A DNA stretch of 64,000 nt from Clostridiales bacterium (GCA_003559095.1 PWMW01000043.1:1-64000), one strand, 5' to 3'. Positions 8,255 through 17,779 are shown, counted from the first letter of the stretch. Numbers and translations: made by a program. Notes: generated by a model not told the origin, from the sequence alone.

Positions 8255-9286
8255 GTGCGTATCACCAATAAGGTTATGAATAACAACATGCTCCGCAATC
8301 TTAATGATAATCTCCGCCGCCTCGACCGAACTAACCAACAGCTGGCTACCGGGCGCCGCGTGCAGTTTCCTTCCGACGATCCGGTGGGAGCCGGAGCCAT
8401 TATGCGTCTGCGGTCTTCTTTGTTCGAGAATGAACAGTACCTGCGCAATGTCGACCAAGGTATTTCCTGGCTGGATGCTACGGATTCTGTACTCAAGGAT
8501 GCAACATCCCTGCTGCATCGGGCACGGGAGTTAGCTGTATACGGCTCATCAGGAACGTTAGACAGCTCGGCCCAGAGTGCTCTAGCAGACGAGATGAACC
8601 AGCTGTTCGACAATCTTGTGCAGTTAGGCAACGCCAGTCACGGGGGCAGGCAGCTGTTCGCCGGTCAAGAGACCCGCACCATACCATTTTCCCTCCGTGA
8701 CACGGATTCTATTGTGGAGCAATTGCAAACGGAACGACCGGATCAGGATTGGCAAGCGCTGGCTGAAGACCCAGAAGCATGGGCCGCAGCCCTGGGCCAG
8801 CTGGCTTTGGAGGATGAGCCGTTGTTCTTTTTCGGTTTTGGGGATTCTTTTGTCCAGTACAACGGCGGCTATGGCGATAGTGCTGCGCTGGTGCGGGAAA
8901 TTGGCGTCGGTGCCAATGTTCAACTAAACCTCTTGGGCAGCGAGACCTTTGGATCTTTGTTCTCAGTATTGGCTGAAGCATCCCACCACTTGGCTGCAGG
9001 CAACACCGCTGAGCTGGGAACGCAGACACTGGAGAAATTTGACAGCGCGTTGGAAACATTACTGGGGAATTACTCGGAAGTCGGGGCCAAGACCAATCGT
9101 CTGGAGTTAGCGCAGGCTCGCCTCAATGACCTCAAGGTGAACTTGACAGCGTTGTTCAGCGAGTCCCACGACGTAGATGTCGCCGAGAGCATTATGCACC
9201 TCAAAGCTGAAGAGAACACATATCGGACGGCGCTATCTGTCGGGGCCCGGATCATGCAGCCCTCTTTAGTGGATTTCCTGCGCTGA
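8255..9286 (+). CDS. flgL: Flagellar hook-associated protein 3 FlgL
   Basis: Second hook-filament junction protein, 343 aa, of the flagellin superfamily. The N terminus MRITNKVMNNNMLRNLN and the LATGRRVQFPSDDP segment (~35-50) are the conserved flagellin D0/D1 region. The C terminus has VDVAESIMHLKAEENTYRTAL. GTG 8255 follows GAAAGGAG and gives the expected N terminus; the track start at 8228 adds nine unlikely residues. Confidence 0.95.
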   Translation: MRITNKVMNNNMLRNLNDNLRRLDRTNQQLATGRRVQFPSDDPVGAGAIMRLRSSLFENEQYLRNVDQGISWLDATDSVLKDATSLLHRARELAVYGSSGTLDSSAQSALADEMNQLFDNLVQLGNASHGGRQLFAGQETRTIPFSLRDTDSIVEQLQTERPDQDWQALAEDPEAWAAALGQLALEDEPLFFFGFGDSFVQYNGGYGDSAALVREIGVGANVQLNLLGSETFGSLFSVLAEASHHLAAGNTAELGTQTLEKFDSALETLLGNYSEVGAKTNRLELAQARLNDLKVNLTALFSESHDVDVAESIMHLKAEENTYRTALSVGARIMQPSLVDFLR

Positions 9287-9334
9287 ACGGCTTAACAGAG
9301 ACTGAGCGAACGTGCCACCAAAGGATGGACGCCC

Positions 9335-9844
9335 ATGATGCGAATCCAGCTTGATATCCAGTATCCGTCCCTGGACATCCGTACGGCCCAACCCTATGTG
9401 ACCTTGAAGAGGCAGGATGGCACGATCACCATATCCAGCCGGGGCCCCGAACTCAGCATTGACAATAAGGCTTCCTGGGAGGATCTTGGTTACGGCGATT
9501 ACCGGTATATCATGAAACAGGGCGCCGAGCGGGGGCGAGCTGCAGTCTTGGATGCCATCGCTCAATGGTCAGCGGACGGGGATCGTTACGCCCGTCAGAT
9601 GGATGCGGCCACGTATGCCCAGATGGCTGCGGAGCGCAATGCCGAGGGTGAAGTGGAGTTGAATGTACGCTGTGCTCCCCGCCCACGTCCGCAGATTGCG
9701 GTGGACTATGACTTGACCATTCGCGGGTATCCCGGTAGCGTGGAAGTGACTGCCCATATGGCAGCCCCATCCAGCCAACTGCAGCCTGGGAGTGTGACGA
9801 TAACCGCGCTCAGACGGGGAGAACATTTTGACCGGAAGGGGTAA
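9335..9844 (+). CDS. yviE: DUF6470 (YviE-like) protein
   Basis: Protein of 169 aa between flgL and fliW, the position of yviE in B. subtilis. The N-terminal half opens with a short beta-rich piece (RIQLDIQYPSLDIRTAQPYV) that resembles the DUF6470 start, followed by Gly/Ala-rich helices. The C-terminal half is beta-rich. No signal peptide. Function is not established for the family; the conserved position links it to filament assembly. The symbol is given by synteny. Confidence 0.75.
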   Translation: MMRIQLDIQYPSLDIRTAQPYVTLKRQDGTITISSRGPELSIDNKASWEDLGYGDYRYIMKQGAERGRAAVLDAIAQWSADGDRYARQMDAATYAQMAAERNAEGEVELNVRCAPRPRPQIAVDYDLTIRGYPGSVEVTAHMAAPSSQLQPGSVTITALRRGEHFDRKG

Positions 9845-9848
9845 TAAC

Positions 9849-10346
9849 ATGATTGTCGAAACTGAGGCATTTGGAGCGGTGGACGTGGCTGAGCGGGATA
9901 TTATTACGTTTGCCCAAGGAATTTTGGGGTTCCCTGACTATACAGACTATGTACTGCTTCCCCAAAGGGAAACGGCCTTTGCCTTCCTGCAGTCCATAGA
10001 GGAGCCCAGTCTGCGGTTTGTTGTGATTATGCCGGAACTAGTGCGGCCCGACTATACCTGCAGTCTGTCGGAGGCCCAGGCCCAGGAACTGGCCATCCAG
10101 TCGGCAGCTGACGCCGAAGTATTCGCCATTGTCACTGTGCCCGATGACGTGACAGCCATGACGGTCAATCTACAGGCACCGGTGATTGTCAATCCAAGGC
10201 ATAGACTGGGCAAACAGATTGTGTTGATGGATGGGGACTACCACACTCGGCACAACATTCTTGCAGAACTGCAGCGGATAGCGTTCGTGGAGCAGAAATC
10301 GCTGGATGCAGCCAAAGCGGCTGAGGCCGGAGTGCCGCAGCCTTGA
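9849..10346 (+). CDS. fliW: Flagellar assembly factor FliW
   Basis: Cytoplasmic protein, 165 aa, that binds free flagellin and otherwise sequesters CsrA, coupling flagellin translation to export. The FliW signature is clear: [18 protein letters not shown] near residues 24-41, then [14 protein letters not shown] and a VPDD...NLQAPVIVN segment. ATG 9849 follows GGAAGGGG. Sits just before csrA, the usual arrangement. Confidence 0.95.
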   Translation: MIVETEAFGAVDVAERDIITFAQGILGFPDYTDYVLLPQRETAFAFLQSIEEPSLRFVVIMPELVRPDYTCSLSEAQAQELAIQSAADAEVFAIVTVPDDVTAMTVNLQAPVIVNPRHRLGKQIVLMDGDYHTRHNILAELQRIAFVEQKSLDAAKAAEAGVPQP

Positions 10347-10371
10347 AAACATTGTCCAAGGAGGGACACGC

Positions 10372-10638
10372 ATGCTTGTATTGACGCGCAAGATTGATGA
10401 AGCGATCATGATTGGTGATGGAGTTAAGGTCATTATAGTGGATGTCCGGGGCGACCAGGTTAAAATAGGGGTAGAGGCTCCTCGCAATGTGGCAATTCAT
10501 CGTTTAGAGGTCTATGAAGATATTCAAGCGGAGAATCACAAAGCCGCTCTGACCCAGACCATCGATGTGCGGACGCTGTCTGAAATGCTCGCCGACAAGA
10601 GCAGCAGGGACACGCAGCCAGAATCTGAATCGTCTTGA
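10372..10638 (+). CDS. csrA: Carbon storage/translational regulator CsrA
   Basis: RNA-binding homodimer that represses translation by binding GGA motifs in mRNA leaders, hag in Bacillus. The first ~55 residues are canonical: [32 protein letters not shown]. The C-terminal tail (to 88 aa) is longer than the ~75 of B. subtilis and is Ser/Asp-rich. ATG 10372 has the strong ribosome-binding site AAGGAGGG. The usual regulatory target, hag, does not follow in this window. Confidence 0.95.
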   Translation: MLVLTRKIDEAIMIGDGVKVIIVDVRGDQVKIGVEAPRNVAIHRLEVYEDIQAENHKAALTQTIDVRTLSEMLADKSSRDTQPESESS

Positions 10639-10641
10639 TTA

Positions 10642-10678
10642 GCCGCTGACCGACGCAACGCCATGGGCGTCCAGCGGC
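10642..10678. other. Strong hairpin between csrA and flaG
   Basis: Two-part stem GCCGCTG / CAGCGGC enclosing GACGC / GCGTC, with a small internal bulge and a 10-nt apical loop. It starts three bases after the csrA stop. There is no following T run, so it is not a classical intrinsic terminator; it may be an mRNA stability or processing element. It occupies the place where hag lies in B. subtilis. Confidence 0.55.
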
Positions 10679-10722
10679 AGAACCTTGTTACCACAACGCC
10701 GAATGTTCGGGGAGGGTGTGCC

Positions 10723-11109
10723 ATGTCGATTCGGACCAATGCATTAAGTTCCAACAGTGTACAGGAGATCACAGGTACCAAAAGCGATCCGTTAGGAGCA
10801 GATAAGGTTCGGACAGGTGCCATCCCGGCCAGCCGTAAGGTCCAGTCTGATGCAGCCGACCAGCGCGCCCAAGGACGAACCTTTTCCTTGGATGAATTGG
10901 ATCTGGCGGTTGAGACGGTGAACCAGACAGTGGACGCCGTGGATCGAGCCTTGGAGTTTGCTGTACACCAAGACACCAACCGCATCATGGTGCGGGTAGT
11001 GGATCGGACCAATGACAAGGTGATTCGCGAGGTTCCTCCGGAAAAGGTGCTGGACCTCATGGCGGAGCTGCGCAAATTGGTGGGTCTGTTGGTTGATGAG
11101 AACGCTTGA
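10723..11109 (+). CDS. flaG: FlaG family flagellar protein
   Basis: FlaG/YvyC family, 128 aa; FlaG affects filament length in several bacteria. Residues ~1-55 are low-complexity and polar. Residues ~60-128 are the conserved domain, with a helix and then FAVHQDTNRIMVRVVDRTNDKVIREVPPEKVLDL. ATG 10723 follows GGGGAGGGTG. Normally followed by fliD, but here fliS comes next after 22 bp. Confidence 0.88.
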   Translation: MSIRTNALSSNSVQEITGTKSDPLGADKVRTGAIPASRKVQSDAADQRAQGRTFSLDELDLAVETVNQTVDAVDRALEFAVHQDTNRIMVRVVDRTNDKVIREVPPEKVLDLMAELRKLVGLLVDENA

Positions 11110-11131
11110 CTGCTGTGTGGGGAGTGGATAA

Positions 11132-11503
11132 ATGATGAGCATGAATGCCTACCAAAATTATCGACGGACACAGGTAACTACGGCATCCCAGGGTGAACTG
11201 CTTTTGATGCTGTTCGAAGGGGCCATCAAGTTTGCCCAACAGGCTCGACTTCTCATTGAAGAACGGGACTTCGCATTGGCCAACACAAAACTACAGCGGA
11301 CACAGGATATTGTCAATGAACTTATGGCCTCGCTCAACTTCGACTCAGGACCTTTAGCGCAGGATCTGTACCGATTGTATGCATACATTCATGAGCGTCT
11401 TGTGGAGGCCAACACGAAGAAGGACACAGCCCAACTGGACGAAGCTCTGCAGCTGCTTGTTGAATTCCGCGATACTTGGAGGCAGGTGGTTCATTCAGCA
11501 TGA
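11132..11503 (+). CDS. fliS: Flagellin export chaperone FliS
   Basis: Flagellin-specific chaperone, 123 aa, four-helix bundle. Diagnostic residues: NAYQNYRRTQVTTASQGELLLMLFEGAIKF near the N terminus, then helices with LYAYIHERLVEAN and LLVEFRDTW. Its presence implies a flagellin gene elsewhere in the genome. Translationally coupled to the next gene by a 4-bp ATGA overlap. Confidence 0.95.
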   Translation: MMSMNAYQNYRRTQVTTASQGELLLMLFEGAIKFAQQARLLIEERDFALANTKLQRTQDIVNELMASLNFDSGPLAQDLYRLYAYIHERLVEANTKKDTAQLDEALQLLVEFRDTWRQVVHSA

Positions 11504-11970
11504 AAGAAATTGCCGAACGCCTCGAGGCGTTGCATGCCGCCTATCAGCGGCAACACCAAATCTATACCGATATCTTGACAGGTGGTGCTTTGGAACGCCG
11601 CTACATTGATCAAGGCGACATGGCCAACTTGCTTCCGCTGTTGACCAGGAAACATGAACAGATGGAAGCAGCTGCAGCTGATGATGGGATAATTCGGAGG
11701 ATCCAGCAGGAACTGGCTGTTATTTTGCAGTTGGAGGCATTTTCGCTGTCCCAGGCCAAAGAGGCCGTTCCCACTAACTTGCGGGAGCACGTGGAGCGTC
11801 TGACCGAGGTCGTGGCTGCTGTTGTGGCATCTCTAGAGGCATTAGAACAGCAGGAGCGCGAGTTTGAAGGGAAGTTGCAGCAATGGCTGCAGGGACCGGA
11901 CGAACTGCAGGAACAGCAGCAAAGTACCGCCAAACGTCGGGCCAAGCGGGCCTACAAGCCCCAAAGCTGA
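11500..11970 (+). CDS. FliT-position helical flagellar chaperone-like protein
   Basis: All-helical protein, 156 aa, overlapping fliS by four bases, in the position held by fliT in B. subtilis. It has an N-terminal helical pair, a KHEQMEAAA helix, a long heptad helix containing LEALEQQEREFEGKLQQWLQ, and a basic tail (AKRRAKRAYK). FlgN/FliT-type chaperones diverge strongly, so the role in escorting FliD or other cargo is inferred from position and helicity, not from a motif. Confidence 0.6.
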   Translation: MKEIAERLEALHAAYQRQHQIYTDILTGGALERRYIDQGDMANLLPLLTRKHEQMEAAAADDGIIRRIQQELAVILQLEAFSLSQAKEAVPTNLREHVERLTEVVAAVVASLEALEQQEREFEGKLQQWLQGPDELQEQQQSTAKRRAKRAYKPQS

Positions 11971-12044
11971 CCCGTGTTCTTCCAGCACAATTGCGCTATT
12001 TGTGAAGAAATTGCGGTATATTTTTTCAAATGGTTCTTTTTTTC

Positions 12045-12074
12045 TTGACATAATGCCTGTCCATGTGCTATTTT
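12045..12074 (+). promoter_or_regulatory. Sigma-A promoter of the cold-shock gene
   Basis: Consensus TTGACA (12045-12050), an 18-bp spacer and TATTTT (12069-12074), preceded by T-rich DNA. Transcription would start near 12081, giving a leader of about 50 nt before the cold-shock gene. The leader carries the ribosome-binding site TAGGAGG. Confidence 0.7.
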
Positions 12075-12131
12075 AGTAGTACCGGAAGCAGAATGTGGCC
12101 GGTGAACTTGATTTAGGAGGAATGTTTATCA

Positions 12132-12329
12132 ATGCTAGGTAAAGTAAAGTGGTTTAACGCTGAAAAAGGTTACGGCTTCATTGAACGCGAAGATGGCGGC
12201 GATGTGTTTGTGCACTTTTCGGCCATCCAGGAAGAAGGTTTCAAGTCCCTCGAAGAAGGCCAGAGTGTTGAATTTGACATCGTCGAAGGTGAGCGCGGGC
12301 CACAGGCTTCCAATGTATCCAAAATCTAA
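12132..12329 (+). CDS. Cold-shock domain protein (CspA family)
   Basis: Single cold-shock domain of 65 aa, an RNA/single-stranded DNA chaperone. RNP-1 is KGYGFIE and RNP-2 is VFVHFSAI; the start [16 protein letters not shown] is canonical. It is a stand-alone transcription unit with its own consensus promoter and a perfect terminator. Spacing from the ribosome-binding site is slightly long (about 11 nt). Which csp paralogue it is cannot be told. Confidence 0.96.
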   Translation: MLGKVKWFNAEKGYGFIEREDGGDVFVHFSAIQEEGFKSLEEGQSVEFDIVEGERGPQASNVSKI

Positions 12330-12336
12330 CGACTTT

Positions 12337-12366
12337 AAAGGGCTGGTGCGAACCAGCCCTTTTCTG
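12337..12366 (+). terminator. Rho-independent terminator of the cold-shock gene
   Basis: AAAGGGCTGGT / ACCAGCCCTTT stem with a GCGA tetraloop, running into a T tract. It follows the cold-shock gene stop by 7 nt. Confidence 0.92.
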
Positions 12367-12426
12367 ATCTCTAATTTTAGTGCAGCAGTGCCTGACCACA
12401 CCAGCTCCTCGGACCCGGGCAGGAAT

Positions 12427-12444
12427 TTCCCGATACATCGGGAA
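12427..12444. other. Hairpin in the hpf leader
   Basis: Perfect TTCCCGA / TCGGGAA stem with a TACA loop, about 50 nt upstream of hpf. There is no T run. The surrounding gap (12367-12494) also has AGTGC / GCACT arms around this hairpin. Could be a leader structure or an operator; no clear promoter hexamers were recognised. Confidence 0.35.
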
Positions 12445-12494
12445 TTATGTGTTTAAGGGCAGCACTACACCTCAGATGAGAAGGAGTGGATTGT

Positions 12495-13043
12495 ATGGCT
12501 TCCATGAACACCATCGTTAAAGGTAAGAATTTGGATGTCACTCCAGCCCTGCGTAGTTACGCAGAAAAGAAGGTAGCAAAATTTGACAAGTATCTCAGTG
12601 ATCACAAACAAGTAACCGCAGAAGTTATGCTGCGAACGGAGCGTGAGCAGCACATCGCAGAGATAACACTGGACCTTTCCGGTCTAATTCTACGAGGTGT
12701 TAGTAAAACCGAAGACATGTACGCTTCCGTGGATGCCGCTGTCGAGCGCATCGAACGGCAGTTTACCAAGTTCAGAACCAAGATTCAAAAGAAGTTCCAA
12801 GGACCAAAGATCAGCGAGCTGCCCGGCGACGCTGGTTCTGGAACTCAAGCTGATAGCGCTGAACCGAGGATTGTGCGCACGAAACGCTTTGCGTTTAAAC
12901 CCATGGCAGTGGAAGAAGCTGTTATGCAGATGGAGTTGCTGGGTCATGATTTCTTTGCTTTCCTCAATTCCGGAACAGAAGAGGTCAATGTTGTCTACAA
13001 GCGTCGCGATGGTAACTATGGGCTGATTGAACCAGAATTTTAA
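12495..13043 (+). CDS. hpf: Long-form ribosome hibernation promoting factor HPF
   Basis: Ribosome-associated factor (YvyD/HPF long), 182 aa, that pairs 70S ribosomes into inactive 100S dimers in stationary phase. The N-terminal S30AE domain (~1-105) has the KKVAKFDKYL and AEVMLRTEREQHIAEITL strands. A linker leads to the C-terminal dimerisation domain (~125-182) with RTKRFAFKPMAVEEAVMQMELLGHDFFAF. ATG 12495 follows AAGGAG. Lies upstream of secA as in B. subtilis. Confidence 0.94.
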   Translation: MASMNTIVKGKNLDVTPALRSYAEKKVAKFDKYLSDHKQVTAEVMLRTEREQHIAEITLDLSGLILRGVSKTEDMYASVDAAVERIERQFTKFRTKIQKKFQGPKISELPGDAGSGTQADSAEPRIVRTKRFAFKPMAVEEAVMQMELLGHDFFAFLNSGTEEVNVVYKRRDGNYGLIEPEF

Positions 13044-13057
13044 AAGGTGATGATTTC

Positions 13058-14179
13058 ATGAGTGAATCTCCGGCTTTGGTGGTGTTTGAAGGTACACCCG
13101 GCAATAGCCGAACTGAGCAGGAGTTTTTCGCTATCCGGCGGGGCGTGGTATTGGACCAATTGGAACAGGCGAAAGGCGCGGGAATTCACCGAAGAATTCT
13201 CTGCACACCCGATGTTCAGCTGCAGGAAGCAGCTGCAGCCAGCGGTGTTGAGGTGGAATATGAACGCCCAAGTCAAGGAAGGTTTCACTTCGGACGCAGG
13301 CTTTTAGAGGTCGTGCGGAAGCGACAACTACAGAGCGTACTGTACTTGGGGGGAGCTTCTGCTCCCCTTATTTCTGCGGACGATTTTCGCATGCTGCTTT
13401 CCTTGATGCAGGGTCCACCGGACATGGTGGTTGCCAACAACGTCCATTCGGCAGACATTGTTGGTTTCCACCCGGCCTCGGTGCTAGAACGCATTACCCT
13501 ACCGGCCATCGATAATGCACTGCCCTACGTTCTGCGCAGCGAAGCAGGCTTTCGCAGCGTCACTGTTCCGCGCCTACTTTCACTGAACTTCGACCTTGAC
13601 ACACCCGGTGACCTACCGATCTTGGCCGTACATCCGAGTGTGGGTAGGCACACGCGTGCGGCCCTGAATGCTATCGCTATGGATGTGACCCGCTGCCAGC
13701 GGGTGCAGGCTATTCTTTTTGACCCGCTGCAGGAGCTGGTCATTTTTGGGCGCGTGGGGGCGCCGTTGTTTCAGTTCCTTGATGAGCAGACGCGCTGCCG
13801 CGTCCGCCTGTATTCGGAAGAGCGCAGTATGAAGGCCTTAGGCCGTGATGTGCGGGGCGAAGTCTGCTCATTGATGGGCGCCTTGGTAGAACAGCTGGGG
13901 TTTGAGGAATATTTTCGACTACTCAGTCGAGCAGCCCACGGAGCTGTCTTGGATACCCGTGTTTTGTTTGCCCATTGGGGCTGGCAGTTGGCTCAAGAGG
14001 ATCGTTTTCATTCGGATTGGGGGCGCGTGGATGCCATCCGCCACGAAGGCCTGCGGGACTTCACCGAGGCGGCTATCCATGCTCCAATTCCTGTGCTCCT
14101 TGGCGGTCACAGCTTGGTGGCTGGTGGTCTTTGGACGCTTCTGGACGCTGGTCTCCGCGTTAGGGGGTTCTCCACATGA
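13058..14179 (+). CDS. Nucleotidyltransferase-like protein of unknown role
   Basis: Protein of 373 aa with no family I can name confidently. The first ~200 residues resemble a MobA/CofC-type nucleotidyltransferase (GT-A-like) fold: a VVFEGTPG start, LYLGGASAPLISADDF around residues 95-110, VVANNVHSADI, and NFDLDTPGDL, close to the (D)DTPxDL signature of that group. The classical GGxSxRMGxxK loop is not obvious, so activity is uncertain. The C-terminal ~170 residues are unassigned and include HWGWQL and a LLGGHSLVAGG segment. The ribosome-binding site AAAAGGTGATG is good. Translationally coupled to the following histidine kinase. Confidence 0.5.
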   Translation: MSESPALVVFEGTPGNSRTEQEFFAIRRGVVLDQLEQAKGAGIHRRILCTPDVQLQEAAAASGVEVEYERPSQGRFHFGRRLLEVVRKRQLQSVLYLGGASAPLISADDFRMLLSLMQGPPDMVVANNVHSADIVGFHPASVLERITLPAIDNALPYVLRSEAGFRSVTVPRLLSLNFDLDTPGDLPILAVHPSVGRHTRAALNAIAMDVTRCQRVQAILFDPLQELVIFGRVGAPLFQFLDEQTRCRVRLYSEERSMKALGRDVRGEVCSLMGALVEQLGFEEYFRLLSRAAHGAVLDTRVLFAHWGWQLAQEDRFHSDWGRVDAIRHEGLRDFTEAAIHAPIPVLLGGHSLVAGGLWTLLDAGLRVRGFST

Positions 14180-15285
14180 TGTCACTGTCCAACAAAGATT
14201 TCTTGGTCAGGATGTTTGAAAGCATGACCCATGGCGCCGTGGTCATTGACACACAACGGCGACTGGTGGCTATGAACCGGGCCGCTGCCCAGGTTTTGCA
14301 TATCCAACCGGATCAAGGTCTGGGCCGAACATTGGAAGAGTTGGGAGCCTATCCCGTGGGGGGTCCTGAGCGCGCCGGCCTTTACCAAGCGCTGACAACC
14401 GGCGAACGACGCCTGAATGCTTCCAGTGCGTGGCATTATCGGGACCGGATTATCTATGTCAATGCCAGCGTCAGTCCTATTTTGGACGATCAGAACCAGA
14501 TCATTGGTGCTGTGGCGATCTTCGAAGATATCACCGAGAAGCGAATCTCCGATGAACAGTTGAAGCATGCTGAACGCCTAGCTTCCTTGGGCGAGTTCGC
14601 CGCCCAGATCGTTCACGAAATTCGCAATCCCCTATCGACCATCTATGCGGCGTTCGACATCTTGGAACAGGACGTGGAGGAGGAAAACAAAGAAACCATG
14701 GCTGTGCTGCAGGCTGCTCGCCAACAGGTTCTGGAGCTCAACGAGCTCTTGGGAAAAATGCTGGATCTGTCGCGGCAGAATAGCTCCTGGGTCAAAGAAC
14801 CCATTGACATTGGACCTCTCCTGCAGGAAGTGGTATTATTAATAAAGCCGAAAGCGCGGCGGGCCAACATTGTTATCCAATACGACACACCTCCCATGTC
14901 CCTCATCACCTATGGAGTTGCTTTGGAACTGCGGCAGGTGTTCTTTAACCTCATGTTGAACTCTGTGGAAGCAATGGGACGCGGCGGTCACCTGCGCGTC
15001 AAAGGACAGGTGCGGAAAGATCGAGTTACTGTCGAAATTTCGGACACAGGGCCGGGGATTGCCACGAAAGATTTAGATAGAGTTGCGCAACCGTTTTACA
15101 CAACCAAGGACAATGGAACAGGCTTAGGTCTAACCGTGGTACGTCGGATCGTTGCAGACCATCAAGGTACATTGACCGTGTCCTCGTCGGGTCTTGGCAC
15201 GATGGTTGTGGTGGATTTGCCAGTGGATGAGCAGTGCGAAAGGAGCCGGTTTACGGATGATCGGGTTTTTGAAGAAGATATTTGA
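14176..15285 (+). CDS. PAS-domain sensor histidine kinase (NtrB-like), orphan
   Basis: Soluble sensor kinase, 369 aa, without membrane segments. Residues ~10-120 form a PAS domain ([18 protein letters not shown], then [13 protein letters not shown]). HisKA has the phosphoacceptor in [10 protein letters not shown] (~145-165). HATPase_c has [19 protein letters not shown] and GTGLGLTVV. No response regulator lies next to it. The gene overlaps the previous one by 4 bp and secA by 29 bp, so its translation is linked to both. Signal and partner are unknown. Confidence 0.85.
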   Translation: MMSLSNKDFLVRMFESMTHGAVVIDTQRRLVAMNRAAAQVLHIQPDQGLGRTLEELGAYPVGGPERAGLYQALTTGERRLNASSAWHYRDRIIYVNASVSPILDDQNQIIGAVAIFEDITEKRISDEQLKHAERLASLGEFAAQIVHEIRNPLSTIYAAFDILEQDVEEENKETMAVLQAARQQVLELNELLGKMLDLSRQNSSWVKEPIDIGPLLQEVVLLIKPKARRANIVIQYDTPPMSLITYGVALELRQVFFNLMLNSVEAMGRGGHLRVKGQVRKDRVTVEISDTGPGIATKDLDRVAQPFYTTKDNGTGLGLTVVRRIVADHQGTLTVSSSGLGTMVVVDLPVDEQCERSRFTDDRVFEEDI

Positions 15286-17779
15286 TGGCAGTGCCAAGGA
15301 ACTGCAGGAGCTGCAGGAGCGAGCTGAGGAGATCAATGAGCTTGAAGCGGCCATGCAGGCGTTGTCCGACGATGAGCTCCGCCAAAAGACGGCCGAATTT
15401 CGCCGACGTGTGCAGGATGGTGAAACTCTGGAAGAGATCCTGAATGAAGCATTCGCCGTGGTCCGGGAGGCCTCTGTCCGCACCTTGGGCATGCGTCCCT
15501 TTGATGTGCAGCTGATGGGAGGAATCGTCCTTCATCAAGGGCGCATCGCCGAGATGAAGACCGGTGAAGGAAAAACTTTGGTGGCCACGCTGCCCGTATA
15601 TCTCAACGCCCTAACTGGCCAAGGCGTCCATGTGGTGACGGTCAATGATTACCTGGCCAGCCGTGATGCGGAATGGATGGGTCAAATTTACACCTTTCTT
15701 GGCATGACAGTGGGTACCATTGTTCATGGTCTGGATTTTGAACAGCGCCGGGCGGCGTACGGCGCTGACATAACCTATGGTACCAACAACGAGTTTGGCT
15801 TCGACTATCTTCGGGACAATATGGTGCTGGCTGAAGAGCAGATGGTGCAGCGGAATCTGCATTATGCCATCGTTGACGAAGTGGACTCCATTCTCATTGA
15901 TGAAGCTCGAACACCGCTGATCATTTCGGGGGCGGCCAGCGATTCGACGAAGCACTATGGGCTGTTCGCCCAAATCGTGCCGCGGCTGCGGGCGGAAGAG
16001 GACTACAATGTGGATGAAAAGGCCCGCAGTGTGGCCCTTACGGAAACTGGAGTGGCCAAGGTTGAAGGTCTGTTGAAGATCGACAATCTCTTTGACGATG
16101 TCCACTTTGAGCTGAATCACTACTTGAACCAGGCCCTCAAGGCCAAGGAACTTTATGTCAAAGATCGGGATTATGTGGTCAATGATGGCGAAGTGATCAT
16201 TGTGGATGAGTTCACAGGCCGTCTGATGCCCGGACGGCGTTATTCCGATGGCCTCCATCAGGCTATTGAAGCCAAGGAAAATGTTCGTATTGCCAAGGAA
16301 AGCCAAACACTAGCGGCCATAACGTACCAAAACTATTTCCGGATGTACGAAAAGTTGGCTGGGATGACTGGTACGGCTAAGACCGAAGAGGAAGAGTTCC
16401 GCAAGATTTACGGTATGGATGTGGTCGTGATTCCAACCAACAAGCCCATGGTTCGGACTGATCATCCCGACGCCATTTACAAGAACGAACAGGCGAAGTT
16501 CAACGCCGTGGTGGAGGAAATCGTCCAAGCGCACAAGACAGGCCAGCCAGTGTTGGTGGGTACCATCTCCATTGAGAAGTCCGAGTTTCTCAGCCGGCAG
16601 TTGAAGACTAAGGGTGTGCCACATCAGGTTCTCAACGCCAAGTACCACGAAAAGGAGGCGGAGATTATCAAGGGCGCCGGTGAGCAGGGAACTGTGACCA
16701 TTGCCACGAACATGGCTGGTCGCGGTACTGACATTGTGTTGGGAGCCGGTGTTGTCGACTTGGGTGGTCTGTACATTCTCGGGACCGAGCGCCATGAATC
16801 CCGGCGCATCGACAACCAGCTGCGTGGTCGTTCCGGTCGTCAGGGAGATCCTGGGGAAAGCCGTTTCTATGTGTCACTGGAAGATGATCTGATGCGATTA
16901 TTCGGCTCTGACCGCATTAAAGGTCTTATGGAGCGTCTGGGTTGGGAAGATGATCAGGCCATCGAACATCCGCAGATCAGTAAGTCCATTGAAAGCGCCC
17001 AGAAAAAAGTGGAAGCCAGAAACTTTGAGATTCGCAAGCAGGTATTGGACTTCGACGATGTTATGAACAAACAGCGTGAAGTTATCTACAGCCAGCGCCG
17101 CGCGGTGCTGCGCTCCCAAGGCATCAGCGAACAGATTCAGACCATGTTCGTTGAAGTGATGGGCAGTGTTGTTAAACAGTATGCGGACGAAAAGCTCCTT
17201 CCGGAAGAGTGGGATCTTGAGGCGCTGCGCCAGCGTTATCGGGACATCCTCGGCGCTGAGCTGGATGTGTCTGCGGCAGAGCTGGAGCAGATGAAACCTG
17301 GTGCCATTCAAGATCTCTTGGTCGAACGGGGCCGCCAGGCCTATGCCCAACGAGAAACAGAACATGGCGCCGATGACATGCGCCGCATTGAACAGCTAGT
17401 GCTGCTGCAGATCATTGACAAGAAATGGATGGAACATCTGCGGGCTATGGACGATCTGCGGGAGGGCATTGGGCTGCGGGCTTATGGGCAGCGTGATCCC
17501 CTGATGGAATACCGATTTGAAGCATTCGAGATGTTCAAGACCATGATCACCAGTATCCAGGAAGACTGCCTGAAGATGCTCTTCCGGGTACAGCTGGTGC
17601 ATGAAGAGCGCAGCCATGAGCGCCGGTCTCAGGAACGGATTCAAGCAGCGCAGATGAACCGGGCTGCGGACGGATCCGTGACCGAAGTTACCCAGCGCAC
17701 CACTGGTGAGAAGATCGGACGTAATGATCCCTGCCCCTGCGGCAGTGGCAAAAAATACAAGAAATGCTGTGGTGCCTAA
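15257..17779 (+). CDS. secA: Preprotein translocase ATPase SecA
   Basis: Motor of the general secretion pathway, 840 aa, driving unfolded preproteins through SecYEG. Visible are [14 protein letters not shown] (Walker A), [36 protein letters not shown], the MAGRGTDI and GRSGRQGD helicase motifs, and the C-terminal zinc-binding tail [15 protein letters not shown] for SecB/phospholipid contact. ATG 15257 gives the standard start [11 protein letters not shown]. It begins inside the 3' end of the histidine kinase gene and is followed by prfB, the Bacillota arrangement. Confidence 0.97.
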   Translation: MIGFLKKIFDGSAKELQELQERAEEINELEAAMQALSDDELRQKTAEFRRRVQDGETLEEILNEAFAVVREASVRTLGMRPFDVQLMGGIVLHQGRIAEMKTGEGKTLVATLPVYLNALTGQGVHVVTVNDYLASRDAEWMGQIYTFLGMTVGTIVHGLDFEQRRAAYGADITYGTNNEFGFDYLRDNMVLAEEQMVQRNLHYAIVDEVDSILIDEARTPLIISGAASDSTKHYGLFAQIVPRLRAEEDYNVDEKARSVALTETGVAKVEGLLKIDNLFDDVHFELNHYLNQALKAKELYVKDRDYVVNDGEVIIVDEFTGRLMPGRRYSDGLHQAIEAKENVRIAKESQTLAAITYQNYFRMYEKLAGMTGTAKTEEEEFRKIYGMDVVVIPTNKPMVRTDHPDAIYKNEQAKFNAVVEEIVQAHKTGQPVLVGTISIEKSEFLSRQLKTKGVPHQVLNAKYHEKEAEIIKGAGEQGTVTIATNMAGRGTDIVLGAGVVDLGGLYILGTERHESRRIDNQLRGRSGRQGDPGESRFYVSLEDDLMRLFGSDRIKGLMERLGWEDDQAIEHPQISKSIESAQKKVEARNFEIRKQVLDFDDVMNKQREVIYSQRRAVLRSQGISEQIQTMFVEVMGSVVKQYADEKLLPEEWDLEALRQRYRDILGAELDVSAAELEQMKPGAIQDLLVERGRQAYAQRETEHGADDMRRIEQLVLLQIIDKKWMEHLRAMDDLREGIGLRAYGQRDPLMEYRFEAFEMFKTMITSIQEDCLKMLFRVQLVHEERSHERRSQERIQAAQMNRAADGSVTEVTQRTTGEKIGRNDPCPCGSGKKYKKCCGA

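Noticed and set aside
12367-12494. Possible sigma-B promoter (GTTTAA) before hpf
   Set aside because: GTTTAA is present near 12450 but no GGGTAT-like -10 follows at 13-15 bp, so stress-sigma control is not supported.
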